From the NCBI RefSeq assembly GCF_012952295.1, contig NZ_JABBCH010000001.1, positions 727,480 to 791,479 of the forward strand: a stretch of DNA of 64,000 bases, in the 5' to 3' direction. Source of the DNA: Crystallibacter degradans. Its GTDB lineage: Bacteria; Actinomycetota; Actinomycetes; Actinomycetales; Micrococcaceae. Below the pieces are notes generated by a model. That model worked only from the letters and a program-made list of their open reading frames with translations, ran no database searches and was not told the origin of the DNA. Positions 44,418 to 52,398 of the stretch are shown here, piece by piece. Positions within the stretch are counted from its first letter, which is position 1; every line of letters begins with the position of its first letter. Made by a program: the position numbers and the translations under genes.

Positions 44418-45095
44418 ATGCCCCAGGAACCGGTTGCTTCCTCTCCTCTGAGCGTTCCCGAAGCCTTCCTGCTGCTTTGCCTGCGCGATGAGGACGGCAA
44501 GGCGATGCTGGACGGATCAACGCTTGGCTACGGGCTCGGCGGGGCAATCCTCAGCGAGCTGGCCCTGGCCGGCGCCATCACCATCCAGGACCGGAAGGTC
44601 GTTCCCACGCCCGGTTATGACATCGACGGTTCTGGCGCTTACAAGCCCTTCATTCAGGTCATCACCGCCGCCCGCAGACCGTATAAGACCGAGCACTGGG
44701 TGACGAAGTTCGCCAGCCGCTCCCCCAGGCAGCTGGTCGGCGACCTGCTCGCCGCCCGGAACATTGTGGCCCGCGCGGAAGGCAGGATCCTGTGGGTCTT
44801 TCCCACCGTCAGATACCCGGAAGTCGATCCGGTACCGGAGCAGCAGCTGCGCGAACGCATCGCCAACGTCCTGTCCGGTCTCCGGCCAGATGGCTTCAGC
44901 GCCAGTGTTATCGCTCTGGCGGATGCCACGAAGATCCTGGAGAAGCGTTTCGGTCCGGTCCCCAAGGAACGGGTGAAAGAAATTACCGACGGCGACTGGG
45001 CATCCAAGGCGGTCAAGGACGCCATCTCCGCCGCGATCACGGCTGCCACCACCACAACCACCATGACCGCGGTGTCCTCAGCCGGATCGAACTAG
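44418..45095 (+). CDS. GPP34 (GOLPH3/Vps74)-family phosphoprotein
   Basis: 225 residues of GOLPH3-like fold: SVPEAFLLLCLRDEDGKAML, LGYGLGGAILSELALAGAITIQ, then RRPYKTEHWVTKFASRSPRQLVGDLLAARNIV and a C-terminal Ala/Thr-rich tail ending TTTTTMTAVSSAGSN. In eukaryotes the family binds PI4P in the Golgi; in actinobacteria it is common and its role is unknown. Leaderless layout decides ATG 44418. Divergent from App1 phosphatase, a pairing worth noting because both are lipid-related. Confidence 0.9.
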   Translation: MPQEPVASSPLSVPEAFLLLCLRDEDGKAMLDGSTLGYGLGGAILSELALAGAITIQDRKVVPTPGYDIDGSGAYKPFIQVITAARRPYKTEHWVTKFASRSPRQLVGDLLAARNIVARAEGRILWVFPTVRYPEVDPVPEQQLRERIANVLSGLRPDGFSASVIALADATKILEKRFGPVPKERVKEITDGDWASKAVKDAISAAITAATTTTTMTAVSSAGSN

Positions 45096-45137
45096 CGGGC
45101 CGGGCCGAACTTCTTCAACCAGCGGGCCGGGCCGAAC
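45094..45137 (+). repeat. Direct repeat, 17 bp, 27-bp period, at a gene end
   Basis: AGCGGGCCGGGCCGAAC at 45094-45110 and 45121-45137; the first copy overlaps the stop of the GPP34 gene. Confidence 0.85.
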
Positions 45138-45173
45138 AGCGGCAGACCTGACGGGCTCCTGCCGGTGTTGACT

Positions 45174-45407
45174 TCAGGCGCGGTCCGCCACTTCCTGGTG
45201 TCCGGATTCCCCGGCACAGTGTGCACAGCAGTACATCCGCTCATCCGCCTCGACGCCGTGGCCCAGAATGCGGCAGCCGCAGTGCTCGCAGGTGGGGGCC
45301 AGAGCATGGATGGCGCATTCGAAACTGTCATAGGTGCCGGTCTTGTCGCCCTTGGTGATGGTGAAGGTCTTGTCGTACGAATTGCCGCAGGTATCGCAGG
45401 TTTCCAT
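45174..45407 (-). CDS. Cys-rich small metal-binding protein
   Basis: 77 residues. Cys-x2-Cys pairs in ETCDTCGNSYDK and CEHCGCRILGHGVE, a single Cys in DSFECAIHALAP and MYCCAHCAG near the end, so about ten Cys plus His in a pattern like a small zinc-binding or LIM-like module. The KTFTITKGDKTGTYDSFEC strand pattern is shared with short metal-binding proteins that lie near stress genes. AAAGGG 13 bases upstream favours ATG 45407 over 45413. Function unknown. Confidence 0.8.
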   Translation of the reverse strand: METCDTCGNSYDKTFTITKGDKTGTYDSFECAIHALAPTCEHCGCRILGHGVEADERMYCCAHCAGESGHQEVADRA

Positions 45408-45700
45408 GAGCATGCCCTTTCGTGCCGTTGGCGCCGGGACCCGATGCCGCGGCACTGGTAATTCTCAGCCTACTTATGGCCCATCTGGTTCGCCACCGTC
45501 TTCCAGGTGGTTGGCCACCGCCGGTGACCGGTGGAACCGTTGCCGAGCAGCCGCCGTCGTTATTGCCGACGGCAACTTTTCCATATGCTTCGCACCCCTG
45601 CAGCAGTAGAATTTAAGTGCTGGTACTCCGTCAGATACGCCCTACCAACAGCCGGGTATGCGTCCGGCGAAAATTGTTACTCACAGTTTTGGGAGGAAAA

Positions 45701-46168
45701 ATGACCACCGCTTCACCGTCTGCGCATCATGCACATGTCTCACGTGGAAATGTGCGAAACGCTGCGATGGGCTCGGGCATTGTTCTAACTGTTCTCGGCG
45801 TCCTGGGATTCATTCCAGGCATCACCATGGCTTATGACCAGCTGGCATTCGCCGCCGGTTCCGAGGCCATGCTCTTCAACGCATTCCAGATCTCCATGCT
45901 GCTGAACATCGTCTATATCGTGGTCGGTGCTGCGGGGTGGGCCATGAGCCGTACGGCCGCCGGGGCCAAGGACTTCCTGCTTGGTGCAGGCGCCTTGTAC
46001 CTGGCCATGTGGATTTATGGCCTGATTATCAATCTGGAGTCCGCGGCCAATTTCCTGTCCTTCAACATGGCGACCAACTGGCTGCACTTCATTGTCGGCG
46101 TAGTTCTGGCGGGACTGGGGGTTGCGTATATGGTCCGGCACCGTGGCGATACACGGATGAACACCTGA
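45701..46168 (+). CDS. DUF4383 membrane protein (copy 2)
   Basis: 155 residues with four membrane helices: AAMGSGIVLTVLGVLGFIPG, ISMLLNIVYIVVGAAGWAM, LLGAGALYLAMWIYGLIIN and WLHFIVGVVLAGLGVAYMV. Clearly related to the copy at 23765-24229 (GVLGFIPGI/GVTT, NWLHF). GGGAGGA nine bases upstream decides ATG 45701. A second copy in one window suggests duplication, though the family is often multicopy. Role unknown. Confidence 0.88.
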   Translation: MTTASPSAHHAHVSRGNVRNAAMGSGIVLTVLGVLGFIPGITMAYDQLAFAAGSEAMLFNAFQISMLLNIVYIVVGAAGWAMSRTAAGAKDFLLGAGALYLAMWIYGLIINLESAANFLSFNMATNWLHFIVGVVLAGLGVAYMVRHRGDTRMNT

Positions 46169-46181
46169 CCGGTTTCCCAGG

Positions 46182-46220
46182 AAAAAAGGTGCCTTGTACG
46201 CGAAACGTACAGGGCACCTT
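46182..46220 (-). terminator. Terminator with T-run on minus strand
   Basis: AAGGTGCCTTGTACG (46186-46200) pairs with 46206-46220 apart from one wobble, loop CGAAA; on the minus strand it is followed by a run of T (plus-strand A run 46182-46187). It terminates the 46242 gene and can serve the plus-strand gene in reverse. Confidence 0.8.
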
Positions 46221-46241
46221 CATATGCAGCTTCATTTCGGC

Positions 46242-46397
46242 TCAGTCCGTCTCCGGGGTGGCCTCCAGATGTCCGGTGGGCAGGTCCTCGTCGAGGGGCT
46301 GGTCACTGTCTTCGTCCGTGTCTTTGTCCGTCTCTGTTACGCCCAGAGCGTGCTCCCGGTCCCCCGGTTCCTGCTGGATCTCTTCTTTTGATGGCAT
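46242..46397 (-). CDS. Small acidic protein, 51 aa
   Basis: Reads MPSKEEIQQEPGDREHALG, with TETDKDTDEDSDQPLDEDLP in the middle and an LEATPETD end. Nearly all residues are polar or acidic, so disordered. A full AGGAGGT ribosome site sits before ATG 46397 and a strong terminator follows, so it is expressed as a small monocistron. Function unknown. Confidence 0.65.
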   Translation of the reverse strand: MPSKEEIQQEPGDREHALGVTETDKDTDEDSDQPLDEDLPTGHLEATPETD

Positions 46398-46666
46398 GAC
46401 TACCTCCTGGTGCCGCGCGCCTGGCTCCGGCTCGATCCATTCCGGCGGGCCATGACCGACGGCTGCCTGTACATCCACATTAACAGCGTCCGGGCCGAAA
46501 AATAAGGGTGTGCAGGGCGGACGCTGCGCTGTATTCGGCGGTCCGGCCGGTACGGATTGTATAGCTCGTCCACACCTGGCTTTCCGGCCGTTCCTGAATG
46601 CCGGCTGGGAGATGGATTTGCCCGGGCCTGTTACCGTCGGTGGTTAACTTGATTGGAAAGGACTTT

Positions 46667-47461
46667 ATGAGCAGCAAGAAGTGGCTTTTGGCCCTGGCCG
46701 TGGCGGGCTCGATTTCCGCCGTTACCGCATGCAGTGCCCCGGCCGGAGAAGGCGGGAACAGCGCGAGCACCCAGCAGGAAGCGCCCGCCCCAAGCGGCCA
46801 GGCCTCCGAAGGCGCGAATCCGGAGGCGCAGGAAATGCCCAAGCCGGACACCAAGGGCGTTCCTGACGTCGTGGCGGAAGTCAACGGCGAAAAGATCGCC
46901 AAGAAGGACTTTGTGGCCGCCTATGAAGGCCAGTTCCAGCAAGTTGCCATGCAGTCGCAAATGAGCGGGCAGAAGCTTGACCAAGACCAGCTCAAAGACC
47001 AGACGGTCGAAGGCATGATCAGTTCGCTCTTGCTCACGCAAGAAGCAGACAACCGCGGCCTCGAGGCACCCAAGAAAGAAGTGGATTCCACTCTGGACAA
47101 GCTGGTGAAATCGAGCCAGCTCAAGAGCAAGGACGAGTTCCTGGCTGCCATGAAGGACCAGGGCATGGACGAGAAAACAGTCATGTCCGAAATCGAGAAG
47201 CAGGTAAGAGTGGAAGCGCTCATTGCCGAAGAATCCGGGGACACCAAGCCCACGGAAGACGAGTTGAAGAAGGCCTACGACCAGGCCAAGGCCCAGCAGG
47301 AACAAATGAAGCAGCAGGGCGGCGAGGCCGGGGAGCTGCCGTCCTTTGAGGAAGCCAAGCCAGCCCTCGAAGAGCAGCTGAAGGGCCAGAAGCAGGGCGA
47401 AGCAGCGCAGGCATTGGTCAAGGACCTGCGTGCGGATGCGGACGTAAAGATCCACCTGTAA
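46667..47461 (+). CDS. Lipoprotein with SurA N-terminal domain
   Basis: 264 residues. Signal peptide WLLALAVAGSISAVTAC with a lipobox (VTAC) gives a membrane-anchored mature protein. A Gln/Ala/Pro/Glu-rich linker follows, then the SurA-N-like helical domain (VVAEVNGEKIAKKDFVAAYEGQF, TVEGMISSLLLTQEADNRGL, then KKEVDSTLDKLVKS) and a coiled C-terminus. No parvulin (PPIC) domain is present, so it is likely a chaperone for exported proteins rather than a proline isomerase. GGAAAGGA supports ATG 46667. Convergent with an FMN reductase gene across a terminator. Confidence 0.88.
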   Translation: MSSKKWLLALAVAGSISAVTACSAPAGEGGNSASTQQEAPAPSGQASEGANPEAQEMPKPDTKGVPDVVAEVNGEKIAKKDFVAAYEGQFQQVAMQSQMSGQKLDQDQLKDQTVEGMISSLLLTQEADNRGLEAPKKEVDSTLDKLVKSSQLKSKDEFLAAMKDQGMDEKTVMSEIEKQVRVEALIAEESGDTKPTEDELKKAYDQAKAQQEQMKQQGGEAGELPSFEEAKPALEEQLKGQKQGEAAQALVKDLRADADVKIHL

Positions 47462-47581
47462 CCCTCGTCCGGGACTGGTTGCCGGCCGCGCCGGCATTCA
47501 CCCTGTCGGTATCCGAAATCTTCGCGGCACGGCCCTGAAGGGGAATCACCCGAGTCTGGTCCCGCCGTCGTGCATTAAACG

Positions 47582-47622
47582 GCTCCGCCCTGCCGCGCTT
47601 CACAAGCACTGCAGGGCGGAGC
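47582..47622. terminator. Bidirectional terminator
   Basis: GCTCCGCCCTGC (47582-47593) and GCAGGGCGGAGC (47611-47622) form a perfect 12-base stem with a 17-base loop, followed by TGTTTCTGCT, between convergent genes. Confidence 0.7.
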
Positions 47623-47646
47623 TGTTTCTGCTCGGCTGGGCTTGGA

Positions 47647-48372
47647 TCAGGCGCTGACGGCCAGCAGTTCGGTGCGGATGGTGGTGAAGCCCTTGGCCCA
47701 CGGGACCAGTTGGTCGACCATGGGGGTCAGTGTGCCGGCGTTCTGTTCGGTCGGCTTGAAGTCGGCGAAGTTCTCGAAGTCGGTGAAGAGCGAGAACATC
47801 ACCTGGTTGCGGACCACGGCGATCTGCAGTTCGGCGAGCACGTTGCGCAGGTGCTCGGCGGAGCGGACGCCGCCCATGGAACCGTACGACACAATGCCGG
47901 CAGCCTTGTTATTGAACTCCACATTCAGGAAGGACAGGGCGTTGGTCAGCGCCGGCCCGACGGTGTGGTTGTATTCGCTGGCCACGAAGATGAAACCGTC
48001 AAACCCGGCGATCTTCCCGGACCAGGCCTCGGTGTGCTCGTTCTGGTAGCTCTGGTACATAGCGGGGGCCGGCTCATCCAGCAGCGGCAGGTTGAAATCC
48101 GCGATGTCCACCAGTTCGAATTCGGCGTCGGTACGGCCTTCGGTCTGCGCTAGTACCCACTCGGCCACGGAGCCGTTCACCCGGCCAGGGCGGGTGCTTC
48201 CGGTGACGATGGCGATCCTGGGCAGGCCAGCGGCGCGCTCTGCAGGCGCGGCCTCGACTACCGGAGCCGGAGCGGCAACCTCCGCTGCCTCAGGGGCGGG
48301 AGTCTGCTCAACAGGGGTTTCGGCGGAGCGACGGCCGTTGGACGAGCGGAATAGGTTCTTAAACCAGGACAT
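47647..48372 (-). CDS. NADPH-dependent FMN reductase with N-terminal extension
   Basis: 241 residues. A 50-residue Ala/Pro/Glu-rich N-terminus precedes the flavodoxin-like FMN domain: IAIVTGSTRPGRVNGSVAEWVL, DGFIFVASEYNHTVGPALTNALSFL and GIVSYGSMGGVRSAEHLRNVL. Relatives reduce FMN or quinones and azo dyes with NADPH. The extension with a Trp-Phe-Lys start (MSWFKNLFRSS) may bind membrane or another protein. AGAAGGT precedes ATG 48372. Substrate unknown. Confidence 0.9.
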   Translation of the reverse strand: MSWFKNLFRSSNGRRSAETPVEQTPAPEAAEVAAPAPVVEAAPAERAAGLPRIAIVTGSTRPGRVNGSVAEWVLAQTEGRTDAEFELVDIADFNLPLLDEPAPAMYQSYQNEHTEAWSGKIAGFDGFIFVASEYNHTVGPALTNALSFLNVEFNNKAAGIVSYGSMGGVRSAEHLRNVLAELQIAVVRNQVMFSLFTDFENFADFKPTEQNAGTLTPMVDQLVPWAKGFTTIRTELLAVSA

Positions 48373-48504
48373 GATTACCTTCTGTCGGTTGGTTGATTCT
48401 TCAACTATCTTAGAGGTGGATTCATTGACGTGTCAACAAGACCACGGGGTCGCAGTCAAAGGTGAGGCAGCACGTCGGATAGATGGCGGCGAGGGCTGGC
48501 CTGG

Positions 48505-48993
48505 TCAGGGTGCGAGGGAGCTGCCGGGCGGGCGGACGTATTCGAAGATCACCGTCGTATTGGTGCCGGCAACTTCGGGCCTGAGGCTCAGGTTGTTGGC
48601 CACGAGCTCCCGCAGCGCCTCGGAGTCGGCCACCGCGACATGGATCATGAAGTCCCGGTCCCCGGTAACAAAGAAAATGCTCTCGACGGCGGACAAGCCT
48701 GCCAGATACTTTTCAAACCTGGTCAGATTGGACCGCGCATCGGCCTGCAGCCGGATGGAGATCAGCGCCTGCAGGCCACGTCCCACGGCAGCGGGGTCCA
48801 CATCGGCATGGAAGCCGCGGATGATGCCCCGTTCCTGAAGCGAGCGGATCCGGCCGTGGCAGGTGGATGGCGCAATGCCGGCAGCAGCGGCAATGGCATT
48901 GTTGGGGGTGCGGGCATCGGCTTGCAGCAGCTGCACGATGATGCGGTCCGTTTCATCCAATACGGGGTGTCGAACGTTATTCGGCCGACGCAT
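48505..48993 (-). CDS. Lrp/AsnC-family regulator
   Basis: 162 residues. N-terminal HTH (LDETDRIIVQLLQADARTPNNAIAAAAGIAPSTCHGRIRSLQERGIIRGF) and a RAM ligand domain (ALISIRLQADARSNLTRFEKYLAG..., ESIFFVTGDRDFMIHVAV). GGAAG five bases upstream selects ATG 48993 over longer starts. Divergent from the D-amino-acid dehydrogenase gene, which it most likely controls in response to an amino acid. Two direct repeats in the gap are candidate binding sites. Confidence 0.93.
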   Translation of the reverse strand: MRRPNNVRHPVLDETDRIIVQLLQADARTPNNAIAAAAGIAPSTCHGRIRSLQERGIIRGFHADVDPAAVGRGLQALISIRLQADARSNLTRFEKYLAGLSAVESIFFVTGDRDFMIHVAVADSEALRELVANNLSLRPEVAGTNTTVIFEYVRPPGSSLAP

Positions 48994-49007
48994 GTAACTT
49001 CCGGATT

Positions 49008-49060
49008 TTGTTGAATCACTCGGCATAAAACCAGCTTCGCTCAGAATCATTGTCGAATCA
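49008..49060. promoter_or_regulatory. Paired direct repeats, candidate Lrp sites
   Basis: TTGTTGAATCA (49008-49018) and TTGTCGAATCA (49050-49060), 42 bases apart, that is four helical turns, between the divergent Lrp and dehydrogenase genes. An additional GAATCATTG lies at 49044-49052. Confidence 0.55.
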
Positions 49061-49135
49061 ATTGCGAGTTGTTTTTAGATTGTTCACACTGGAGTCAATG
49101 CCATGTGGCATGAGTCATAAGTTAGGGAGAGCAAA

Positions 49136-50383
49136 ATGTACTCACGCGCACAGTCGCCGCGCACCGCCGTCGTTGTCGGTGCTGGGATGGTTGGCCTGGC
49201 CACGGCCTGGCACCTGCAGGAACGCGGGATCGAGGTGACAATCCTGGACCGCTCCGGTGTAGCTGCCGGCGCCTCATGGGGCAACGCCGGATGGCTGACG
49301 CCCGGCATGGCCATGCCGCTGTCCGATCCGACCTTGTGGTCCTACGCCCCGAAGGCGCTTCTCGATTCCACCGCGCCGCTGCATATCCCGGCCCGACTGG
49401 ATCCGAAGCTCTGGGCGTTCCTGGCACGCTTCGGCCTGCACGCCACGGCGAAGGCGTGGGACAAGACGATGGCCGCACTGACCCCGATCGACCGTATGGC
49501 CCTGGATTCCTTCGACGAACTGACATCGAACGGCGTGGACGCGTGGACGCGGAAGGGCCCCTTTATCATCGGCTTCGAGCAGGAGAAGGAAAGCGGTCCG
49601 TTCATCCACGAGATCCAGCAGGTGGAGAAGGCCGGCCAGCGCGTGCCACTCAAGCGACTGGACAATCCGCAGGTCAAGGTACCCCAACTGTCCGCCGGAG
49701 TCTCCACCGTTTACGAAATGGAAAACCAGCGCTTCATCGAACCCGGGCCGTTCGTACAGGCGCTGGCCGACGCCGTGCAGGCCCGCGGCGCCAAGATCGT
49801 GACCGGCGGCGAGGTGCACTCGCTGCGCCACGGCCCGCAGGGAATCTCCGTGGACAGCTACGGACAGGAACCGGTGAACGCCGACGTCGTAGTGCTGGCG
49901 ACCGGCGCCTGGCTGCCGAAGTTGGCCAAGCCGCTCGGGGTAAAGACGCAGATCCAGGCCGGCCGCGGTTACTCGTTCAGTGTGGCCACCGACGATCCGG
50001 CCGAGTTCCCCATCTACTTCCCCGCCCGCCGCGTCGCCTGCACGCCATACCAGGGCCGGCTGCGCATCGCCGGCACGATGGAGTTCCGCGGTCCGGACGA
50101 GCCGCTGCAGACCGGACGCATCGACGCCATCCTCGCCTCGGTACGCCCGCTGTTTACCAACATGGACCTGGAAAACCTTGAGGACATCTGGGTTGGCGCA
50201 CGACCGGTCACCCCGGACGGACTGCCGGTGGTCGGCGCAACCCGCTCCCCCGGAGTCTACGTGGCCGGCGGCCACGGCATGTGGGGCATCGTCCTGGGCC
50301 CGGCCACCGGCAAGCTGCTGGCCGAGCAGATCGTCACCGGACATATCCCGGACGAGATCCGCCCCTTCGATCCGCTCCGGTAA
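49136..50383 (+). CDS. D-amino-acid dehydrogenase (DadA-like flavoprotein)
   Basis: 415 residues. FAD-binding Rossmann motif VVVGAGMVGLATAWHLQERG near the N-terminus, GNAGWLTPGMAMPLSDP as in DadA, and the C-terminal GARPVTPDGLPVVGATRSPGVYVAGGHGMWGIVLGPATGKLLAEQI. It oxidises D-amino acids to oxo acids and ammonia with electrons passed to the respiratory chain. GGGAGAG precedes ATG 49136. An Lrp-type regulator is divergent, as in many dad loci. No alanine racemase gene follows, so only half of the usual pathway is here. Confidence 0.92.
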   Translation: MYSRAQSPRTAVVVGAGMVGLATAWHLQERGIEVTILDRSGVAAGASWGNAGWLTPGMAMPLSDPTLWSYAPKALLDSTAPLHIPARLDPKLWAFLARFGLHATAKAWDKTMAALTPIDRMALDSFDELTSNGVDAWTRKGPFIIGFEQEKESGPFIHEIQQVEKAGQRVPLKRLDNPQVKVPQLSAGVSTVYEMENQRFIEPGPFVQALADAVQARGAKIVTGGEVHSLRHGPQGISVDSYGQEPVNADVVVLATGAWLPKLAKPLGVKTQIQAGRGYSFSVATDDPAEFPIYFPARRVACTPYQGRLRIAGTMEFRGPDEPLQTGRIDAILASVRPLFTNMDLENLEDIWVGARPVTPDGLPVVGATRSPGVYVAGGHGMWGIVLGPATGKLLAEQIVTGHIPDEIRPFDPLR

Positions 50384-50450
50384 CAACATCCGCTCCGGTG
50401 ACAGCACGGGAGGCCGGGTCTAGCATTGATGTCACACGGAAGGTGGCGTC

Positions 50451-50636
50451 ATGGATTCACTGAGCATTTCCAACCTGAGTACGCGCACCATCGAAGGCCT
50501 CCGTGTGCTGGCCGCCTGCCACGGCCGCACACTGGAGACCGAGGCGCGGGCCATTCTTGAGCAAGCTGCCCGTGGCCTGACCGAAGCGGACGAGTTTCTC
50601 GCCTCGATCGTCACCCACGACCAGCCGGCCCCTTGA
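50451..50636 (+). CDS. FitA-like ribbon-helix-helix protein (orphan antitoxin type)
   Basis: 61 residues: LSISNLSTRTIEGLRVLAACHGRTLETEARAILEQAARG, matching the FitA/VapB ribbon-helix-helix pattern (IRNLP..T...L...A..HGRS.E.EARAIL). GGAAGG upstream. FitA-type antitoxins pair with PIN-domain toxins encoded just downstream, but here a strong terminator follows at once and the next gene is on the other strand. It may be an orphan antitoxin or a stand-alone DNA-binding regulator. Confidence 0.78.
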   Translation: MDSLSISNLSTRTIEGLRVLAACHGRTLETEARAILEQAARGLTEADEFLASIVTHDQPAP

Positions 50637-50639
50637 AAA

Positions 50640-50686
50640 ACTCTGCCCTGCCGCACATGGAAGTTGCGGCAGGGCAGAGTTTTTTT
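50640..50686 (+). terminator. Strong rho-independent terminator
   Basis: ACTCTGCCCTGCCGCA (50640-50655) and its perfect complement (50665-50680), 16-base stem, nine-base loop, then a T-run to 50686. Confidence 0.9.
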
Positions 50687-50713
50687 CTCCGGGCAATACT
50701 TTTGCCCGCTGGG

Positions 50714-52024
50714 TCAGCCGCCGAAGAGCGGTGCGATGGCCTTGACCAGCTGCTGGACACCGAGGATGCCGAACAACAGGGCACAGATGCCCAGGGCGAT
50801 GTTGGTGTGCAGCTTGTTGGCCCATTCCTTGGGCACGCGCTTGCCGTTGAGCAGGCCGAGCAGAGTCAGGGCCAGGAACGGCATGAACAGCGAGCCGAGT
50901 ACGCCGTAAGCCAGGATCAGGCCGATCGGCTTGCCCAGGATGAACAGCAGCATTGGCGGGAAAGTCAGCCAGAGCACATAGAACTTGAAGTACTTGCCGC
51001 CCACACGGGTGTCCGGGTGGCCGGACTCCTTCTTGCGCATGTGGCCCCAGAAGTCGGCGAACATCAGCGACACACCGTTCCAGACGCCGATGATCGACGA
51101 GAACGATGCGGCCCAGAAACCGATCAGGAAGCCGGTGCCGACGACATCGCCATAGCGTTCGTTAAGGACGCCGGCCAGTTCCAGCAGGCCTTCGTCGCCA
51201 CCACTGATGGAGACTCCGGCGGAGCGGACAACCTCCGCACCGACAATAAGCATGGCCAGGACGAAGACACCGGTCATGATGTACGCAACCGAGTTGTCGA
51301 TCCGCATGACGCGCATCCACTTGGGCGTGTACCAGCCCTTTTCACGCAGCCAGTAGCCATAGGCAGCCAGGGTAATGGTGCCGCCGACGCCGCCGGCCAG
51401 GGCCAGCGTGGACAGGAGTCCGCCTTCGGCCGGGATCGAGGGGATCAGGCCCGTGAGCATTTCAGGGATGTTGGGAACCGCGATGACTGCCAGCCCCACA
51501 ACGGTCACAAACATGATGCCGACCAGGGCAGCGGTAATCTTTTCAAAGGTGGCGTACTTGCCGAACCAGACCATGGCGAAGCCGGCCAGGCCCATCATGA
51601 TCGCCCAGACCCAGAGCGGGAACACCGGGAACAAGGCGGCCAGAGGCAGGGCCGCCGAGGACATCGCGGTTGCACCGTAGACGAAGCCCCAGACGATGAT
51701 GTAAGGCCCGAAGTACCAAGTGGTCCAGCGGCCCAGGGAGCGCCAGCCCTCGAAGATGGTCTTGCCGGTGGCCAGAGTGTAACGGCCCGCGCCTTCAACC
51801 AGGACGATCTTCAGGATGACACCGACGATCACGGCCCAGAAGAGCTGGTAGCCGAACTGTGAACCGGCCACCAGGGTGGCCACCATGTCCGCGGCACCGA
51901 CACCGGTCGCCGCAACGACGAGCCCGGGGCCGACAATTTTCCATTTAGCAGGCTTTCCGCCGTCGTCGTCAACACGGTCGGCGTGGTTCACCGCTCCGGT
52001 TGGCGTGTTGTTGTCAGCTGACAT
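50714..52024 (-). CDS. Nramp-like divalent metal transporter without the DPGN motif
   Basis: 436 residues with about eleven membrane helices. TM1 reads GPGLVVAATGVGAADMVATLVAGSQFGYQLFWAVIVG and aligns with Nramp TM1, but the metal-binding DPGN is replaced (here ATGVGAADM). TM6, normally with an MPH motif, reads GGVGGTITLAAYGYW. So the canonical Mn/Fe site is absent, and substrate may be another cation. ATG 52024 is supported by AGGAAAA; longer readings extend into the divergent gap. It faces the siderophore operon across 374 bases. Confidence 0.85.
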   Translation of the reverse strand: MSADNNTPTGAVNHADRVDDDGGKPAKWKIVGPGLVVAATGVGAADMVATLVAGSQFGYQLFWAVIVGVILKIVLVEGAGRYTLATGKTIFEGWRSLGRWTTWYFGPYIIVWGFVYGATAMSSAALPLAALFPVFPLWVWAIMMGLAGFAMVWFGKYATFEKITAALVGIMFVTVVGLAVIAVPNIPEMLTGLIPSIPAEGGLLSTLALAGGVGGTITLAAYGYWLREKGWYTPKWMRVMRIDNSVAYIMTGVFVLAMLIVGAEVVRSAGVSISGGDEGLLELAGVLNERYGDVVGTGFLIGFWAASFSSIIGVWNGVSLMFADFWGHMRKKESGHPDTRVGGKYFKFYVLWLTFPPMLLFILGKPIGLILAYGVLGSLFMPFLALTLLGLLNGKRVPKEWANKLHTNIALGICALLFGILGVQQLVKAIAPLFGG

Positions 52025-52398
52025 CAGCCATTTTCCTATCCTTGGGGAGTTTCGTCCCGGGTCCTTGGCGGTATGCCGGCCATCACGGGAACCCGTGTAT
52101 TGTTTCACAACTTCCGACCGGGCAGTCAGTAATACGCCGCCCGCACGACGGCCGGCTCGACGGGCGGGCCAATTTTGTCGACCAGCGGATTCCGTCCGGC
52201 CTGCGGCAAACGTATTTCGCGTGCGCAAATTCTCCGCCTGTCGGGGCTCTGAGGGAAGAGCCCTGGTGGCGATTCCACGTTTAAGTCGCAAGATTTCGTC
52301 GTCGCGGCCAATTAGGGCACAAAAGTTTGACGCAAAGGTGAGCCTAAGTAAGGGTTGCCTTTGTTCCTTTATCCCCGGCTAACACAGGGAGTCTGCTG
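52025..52398. other. Divergent intergenic region between the Nramp-like gene and desA
   Basis: 374 bases with an AT-rich part near 52260-52370 (ACAAAAGTTTGACG), the iron-box-like sequence at 52334-52362 and no credible gene. An Nramp-side promoter is not clear; the TTGTCGACC at 52175-52183 is only suggestive. Confidence 0.4.
52334..52362 (+). promoter_or_regulatory. Candidate IdeR/DmdR iron box upstream of desA
   Basis: AAAGGTGAGCCTAAG followed by TAAGGGTTGCCTTT. The first 19 bases match about 11 positions of the IdeR consensus (TTAGGTTAGGCTAACCTAA) and the outer ends (CAAAGG, CCTTTG) are inverted. It ends about 36 bases before the desA ATG, as expected for iron repression. Confidence 0.6.

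Noticed and set aside
52175..52183. TTGTCGACC as a -35 for the Nramp-like gene
   Set aside because: No matching -10 at proper distance on the minus strand.
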